From Acidobacteriaceae bacterium (GTDB lineage Bacteria > Acidobacteriota > Terriglobia > Terriglobales > Acidobacteriaceae): a DNA stretch of 64,000 bases. Of the stretch, positions 60,786 to 64,000 are shown piece after piece; the stretch's first letter is position 1; each line of letters opens with the position of its first letter. The stretch is taken from contig PLBY01000161.1 of assembly GCA_003134655.1 (NCBI GenBank), forward strand, positions 230,900-294,899, written 5' to 3'. Both the position numbers and the translations under genes were made by a program. A model generated the notes under the pieces. That model was given only the letters and a program-made list of their open reading frames with translations, had not been told where the DNA came from and made no database searches.

Positions 60786-60966
60786 CCCCAAATCCGCTCC
60801 CAAGCGTGGACGAGATTCTAGCACGAGAGTTCAGGGCGCTCACTAATCCTCATGTTTGCAGTACCTTAGCTGTCCAGATGTAGTCCCGAGACAGATCCTT
60901 TGACGAACGTCGTCGGCCTCCGGCAAAGTGTCGCCCACGCGGCGATTCACTCCGCGGAGACGAAGC

Positions 60967-61245
60967 GTGACAGCCAACCGACGCACCCGGATCACGATCG
61001 AAAGCGAGCGGGTTGTCATCGTCACCGCCAAACACTCCCAGGGGCGGTGCGAGCAATGCGGCCAGGAAGTAAATTTCTCGAAGCTTGATCAGGCCGGACG
61101 AGTGCTCGAAGGCGTTTCCGCACGATTGGGCGGAACGGGTCGAGACCAGCTTCGTCTTGAGACAGCTAGGAATAAATTCGCGGTCCGTCTGAAGTCGATG
61201 CTGAGGTCTCTGAAGGAAGTCAGCAGTCGCCACATGTCCCGGTAA
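60967..61245 (+). CDS. Small protein with CxxC motif, divergent from the propeller sensor
   Basis: The 92-residue product (VTANRRTRITIESERVVIVT onward) has a basic beta-rich start, a CEQCG pair that could be half a zinc ribbon, and a helical C-terminus. RRRTRITIExERVxVI is a motif I associate with small acidobacterial proteins encoded near winged-helix/propeller regulators. GTG at 60967 has CGGAGA 6 bases upstream. The C-terminal half looks divergent from that family, so function is unknown. It is divergent from the sensor gene and 36 bases before the di-haem oxidoreductase. Confidence 0.6.
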   Translation: MTANRRTRITIESERVVIVTAKHSQGRCEQCGQEVNFSKLDQAGRVLEGVSARLGGTGRDQLRLETARNKFAVRLKSMLRSLKEVSSRHMSR

Positions 61246-61281
61246 GACGAAGTCCATCTTAAGAAAAACACTGGAGACGTT

Positions 61282-62838
61282 ATGAAGAATGCTCGAAGAC
61301 TTGCACAAACCTTGTCTGTGGCGTGCGCGCTGCTCATCTTTTCGAGCGGGGTGTTCGCGCAAAAAGATCCCGGCGTTCGGGGCGGGATTCAAAACACCGG
61401 GGGTGGATTGCAACAGCAAGGAATTCCCATTCCACGTCCGCCGCTGATCAGCCGGAACCCGACCACAGGAGCCACCGTGAACGAGAACGAGCGGCTTTCC
61501 TTTCTGGAAGGAATTCTGCGGGCGGGCCAGTTGGAATCCACCTGCGATGATTGTGCTGACGTCACAGACGGATCGCCAGTCATCGGTATGGGCGAACTGG
61601 ATCCCATGTTCCCCCAGTTTCACACCAATTCAAACGGATTGGGCGCTCGCCACAATGCCGACCAGTGCTTCGTCTGTCACGCCCAGCCTTCGCTCGGCGG
61701 GTCGGGCGGCTTCATCGTGCCCAACCCTGGCAATGGACCTCCGCAGCAGGCGGAGAACCCTCAGTTCAACCTGGTGCCGCACCGCTATGGCCGGCAGAAT
61801 ATAGTGCCGAGCTTTGAACATCAATTTGGTCCGATTCGAGAAGTGCGATTTAAATTCAAACCGGACGGGACTCCTGACGGCGGCGTTCATCAACTGTGGA
61901 CGGTCCGCTGCAGCACGAATGATCACACCATTCCCAACTGTGCTCTTACCCAGCCCGACTTCGAAGCCGAAGCCAAGGCGGGCAATCTGGCCTTTCGCAT
62001 TCCGCTGCAGATGCTGGGATTGGGACTGATTGAATCGATCCAGGACCGCGAGATCCTTGCGCAACACGACGCCACGGCGGCGCTGCGCGCTCCTCTCGGA
62101 ATTAACGGCCATCCCAACCGCAGTGGTAATGACGGCACCATTACTCGTTTTGGGTGGAAGGCCCAGAACAAGTCCATCACGATCTTTGCCGGCGAGGCCT
62201 ACAACGTCGAGATGGGAATTACCAACGAAGCTTTCCCAACGGCGACGGAGGAGGATCCCGACTGCCAGGGGCCAAACAAGCCAGAACCGAATGACGTTGT
62301 GCGCACGGACTCCAATGAGATCAAGAACCAGGACTTCGACAATCCTCTGCACATTCTGCCGGATTGGCAGCAGTTCCAGATTCTGATGCGTTTCACCGAC
62401 GGCCCCGCCCCGGCTCCAAACCCGAGCCGTAGCGCCCAGAGAGGCAGAACCCTGTTTTCGGACACCGGCTGTGCGCTGTGCCACACGCCACAAATGCAGA
62501 CTGCCCGCGTGATGAACAGCCCGGTTCTACAAAACCGCCCGGTCAATCTGTTCTCGGACATGTTTGTGCACCACATGGGCTCGAGACTGGCGGACGATAT
62601 CAGCCAGGGGCAGGCAGGCGGCGACGAGTTCCGCAGTACTCCGCTGTGGGGCGTCGGCCAGCGCATCTTCTTCCTGCACGATGGAAGAACGTCAGACCTG
62701 CTCCAGGCGATTCAGAGTCACGCTTCGCCGGCATCGTCAAAGTATCCCCCGTCCGAAGCGAACGGAGTTGTCCATAAATTCAGCCAGCTTTCGCCCGCGG
62801 ACAAGCAGGCCATTCTGGACTTCCTCCGTTCGCTGTAG
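61282..62838 (+). CDS. Di-haem oxidoreductase (DHOR/thiol oxidoreductase family)
   Basis: The 518-residue product has a signal peptide (residues 1-26, GVFA-QK) and two haem c sites: CFVCH at 129-133 and CALCH at 397-401. The first lies in a region HNADQCFVCHAQPSLGGSGG, the second in FSDTGCALCHTPQMQT. Length and spacing match DHOR proteins, distant relatives of MauG and di-haem peroxidases. DVTDGSPVIGMGELDPMFPQ and LWGVGQRIFFLHDGRTSDLL are further conserved blocks. It should act in the periplasm; substrate unproven. The small cytochrome c at 5,758 could be a partner but is far away. Confidence 0.9.
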   Translation: MKNARRLAQTLSVACALLIFSSGVFAQKDPGVRGGIQNTGGGLQQQGIPIPRPPLISRNPTTGATVNENERLSFLEGILRAGQLESTCDDCADVTDGSPVIGMGELDPMFPQFHTNSNGLGARHNADQCFVCHAQPSLGGSGGFIVPNPGNGPPQQAENPQFNLVPHRYGRQNIVPSFEHQFGPIREVRFKFKPDGTPDGGVHQLWTVRCSTNDHTIPNCALTQPDFEAEAKAGNLAFRIPLQMLGLGLIESIQDREILAQHDATAALRAPLGINGHPNRSGNDGTITRFGWKAQNKSITIFAGEAYNVEMGITNEAFPTATEEDPDCQGPNKPEPNDVVRTDSNEIKNQDFDNPLHILPDWQQFQILMRFTDGPAPAPNPSRSAQRGRTLFSDTGCALCHTPQMQTARVMNSPVLQNRPVNLFSDMFVHHMGSRLADDISQGQAGGDEFRSTPLWGVGQRIFFLHDGRTSDLLQAIQSHASPASSKYPPSEANGVVHKFSQLSPADKQAILDFLRSL

Positions 62839-62979
62839 CCGTGCAACCCGGGTCGCCTCTTGCTTGGGGCGAGGCGGCCCGATCCGGGAGACTCCATGAA
62901 CTTGCCCTTCACGGCATTCTTGATGGGAGTTGCTCTCAAAATGGGCCGTGTGAATTCCCAGTCAAGGAGATCACGAGAC

Positions 62980-63981
62980 ATGTCCATTGGCACAGATGCC
63001 AGTTTCACTCGGCTCATGCGACGTCTGGCCAGCGCCATCATCGTCACGATTGCGTGCGCGGCATACTCGCAGCCAGCCATGGCACAGTCCATTGACGAAT
63101 TCCGCCAAACTTACACCGTGCTGCCTTCGGAAGCAGTGACGCTTGAGATTGAGGTGGCCAGCGGGGACATTCAAATTCTCTACAGCCGGGACGGAGAAGT
63201 GTCGATCAACGGATCTGCGCGATCTGCTGCGGGCATGAAGTTGGGCGGCAACTTCTTCATGACCGTTCTGCGAGTTGAGCAGCATGGAAATCACCTCACA
63301 CTCCGGCATATTTCCAATCCTGCTTATCTCGACCAGGGCGTCGACGTGGTGTACAGAATCGAAGTCCCCTATCGCACAGAAGTGACTGCGAAGGTTGACC
63401 ACGGCAGGCAGACCTTCACTGGGATCATGGGACCGGTCAGTGCAACTGGGACCAGAGGCGATATCAAGGCGTCATACATATCGAAGGGATTGCAGGCTCG
63501 GCTAGAGAGCGGGAACCTGGAGCTCCAGGTGATTGGGGAGCACGTGGAGGCGTCGACGCGGAAGGGGAATATATCCGTTGAGCGCGCTTTCCAGGGCGTT
63601 AGCGCCGAAACTGGAGAGGGTGATATCACTCTTGTGGTGGTGGGGCCGACGACTGCAACCGTGCGGAATGGGAATGGAAGAATTGATGTGAGCGGTGCCC
63701 GAGGCAAGCTGACGGGTTCGACCAGCGGAGGAGATCTCCACGTGAAAGCAGTCCCACACGATGATTGGTGGTTAACCTCGGCTTCGGGAAACATTCACCT
63801 CGAACTTCCGCCGGTTGCGAAAGTTGAACTCGAGGCGTCAACCGACTCCGGTGAGCTTCAGTGCGATCGTGACAGTAGTGCAGTTCCGAATCCAGCATCC
63901 CGTCAAATCCATCTGAAGTTGAATGAGGGCGGCCCGCACATCGAGGCACACACAGAGAGTGGCCGTATCCTGATTCGTTAA
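62980..63981 (+). CDS. DUF4097-like beta-helix secreted protein
   Basis: The 333-residue product has a signal peptide (about residues 1-35, PAMA-QS) and a repetitive beta domain: VTLEIEVASGDIQILYSRDG, GNISVERAFQGVSAETGEGD, GRIDVSGARGKLTGSTSGGD, SASGNIHLELPPVAKVELEA and AHTESGRILIR. The SGDI/GNI/GRI ladder is the DUF4097 (putative adhesin) right-handed beta-helix or solenoid pattern. AAGGAGA lies 9 bases before the ATG at 62980; the frame is open upstream, but the extra part is not signal-like. It follows the di-haem gene by 140 bases in the same direction. Confidence 0.85.
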   Translation: MSIGTDASFTRLMRRLASAIIVTIACAAYSQPAMAQSIDEFRQTYTVLPSEAVTLEIEVASGDIQILYSRDGEVSINGSARSAAGMKLGGNFFMTVLRVEQHGNHLTLRHISNPAYLDQGVDVVYRIEVPYRTEVTAKVDHGRQTFTGIMGPVSATGTRGDIKASYISKGLQARLESGNLELQVIGEHVEASTRKGNISVERAFQGVSAETGEGDITLVVVGPTTATVRNGNGRIDVSGARGKLTGSTSGGDLHVKAVPHDDWWLTSASGNIHLELPPVAKVELEASTDSGELQCDRDSSAVPNPASRQIHLKLNEGGPHIEAHTESGRILIR

Positions 63982-64000
63982 CGAGTACGACACTCGCGGC

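Overview
The window is about 60% GC and reads like a chromosomal segment of an Acidobacteriota bacterium (Terriglobia/Koribacter-like). This is inferred from gene content, not from a database match: an Oar-like TonB-dependent receptor with an N-terminal carboxypeptidase-regulatory-like domain, two GloVer-type tandem-repeat secreted proteins, a winged-helix/beta-propeller fusion, a Lys/Ala/Pro-tailed acidic protein, small secreted proteins of acidobacterial type, and many short intergenic repeat arrays. I see no tRNA, rRNA, CRISPR array, transposase, phage gene or plasmid function.

Layout. 1-2,342: N-terminus of a membrane protein (cut by the window edge), a MarR regulator divergent from a VOC enzyme over a clear palindromic operator, and two small proteins. 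2,423-9,543 (minus): prolyl oligopeptidase, Lys-rich tail protein, small cytochrome c, LysM lytic transglycosylase, PPOX-fold protein and a small membrane protein. 9,610-11,259: a YCII protein with a 1-base frameshift next to its ECF42-type sigma factor. 11,374-16,287: small secreted protein, winged-helix protein, tandem quinone oxidoreductases, second PPOX-fold protein, CPBP protease. 16,599-23,419: Oar-like receptor, a membrane protein pair, a 41-residue secreted peptide, and a convergent overlapping pair that includes an XRE regulator. 23,865-27,896: ABC-2 exporter plus histidine kinase and response regulator. 28,033-35,154: GloVer proteins (one frameshifted), isoaspartyl peptidase, GreA, phosphatidyltransferase, a decayed SpoIIE-type phosphatase, CarD-like regulator. 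35,322-40,636: ruvX and mltG separated by a four-helix-bundle gene, a DUF4292-like lipoprotein, an FtsX-type permease, a His-rich secreted protein.

40,689-45,489 is the conserved translation cluster rplM-rpsI-rpsB-tsf-pyrH-frr. 45,608-47,827 is a molybdopterin oxidoreductase whose coding sequence carries two repeat insertions in frame. 48,004-53,992 is an envelope cluster: bamA, a Skp/OmpH-like chaperone, a TonB-like protein and alr. 54,143-58,499 holds a hydrolase, GNAT enzyme, glyA, a glycosyltransferase and a small basic protein. 58,629-63,981 holds a winged-helix/propeller sensor, a small divergent protein, a di-haem oxidoreductase and a DUF4097-like protein.

The most unusual feature is the density and variety of short repeats between, and sometimes inside, genes. 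(GTTTCAAG)n fold-back arrays stand before three successive genes (rpsB, tsf, pyrH). A GCTTCCGG array occurs as a 30-bp inverted pair around the four-helix-bundle gene and supplies the RuvX C-terminus. A REP-like palindrome (gagcttcgctc...gacagcc...ggctgtc) occurs about five times, twice inside the oxidoreductase gene. Three genes are broken (YCII, one GloVer protein, the phosphatase). Two of these are single-base homopolymer changes that could be assembly errors.
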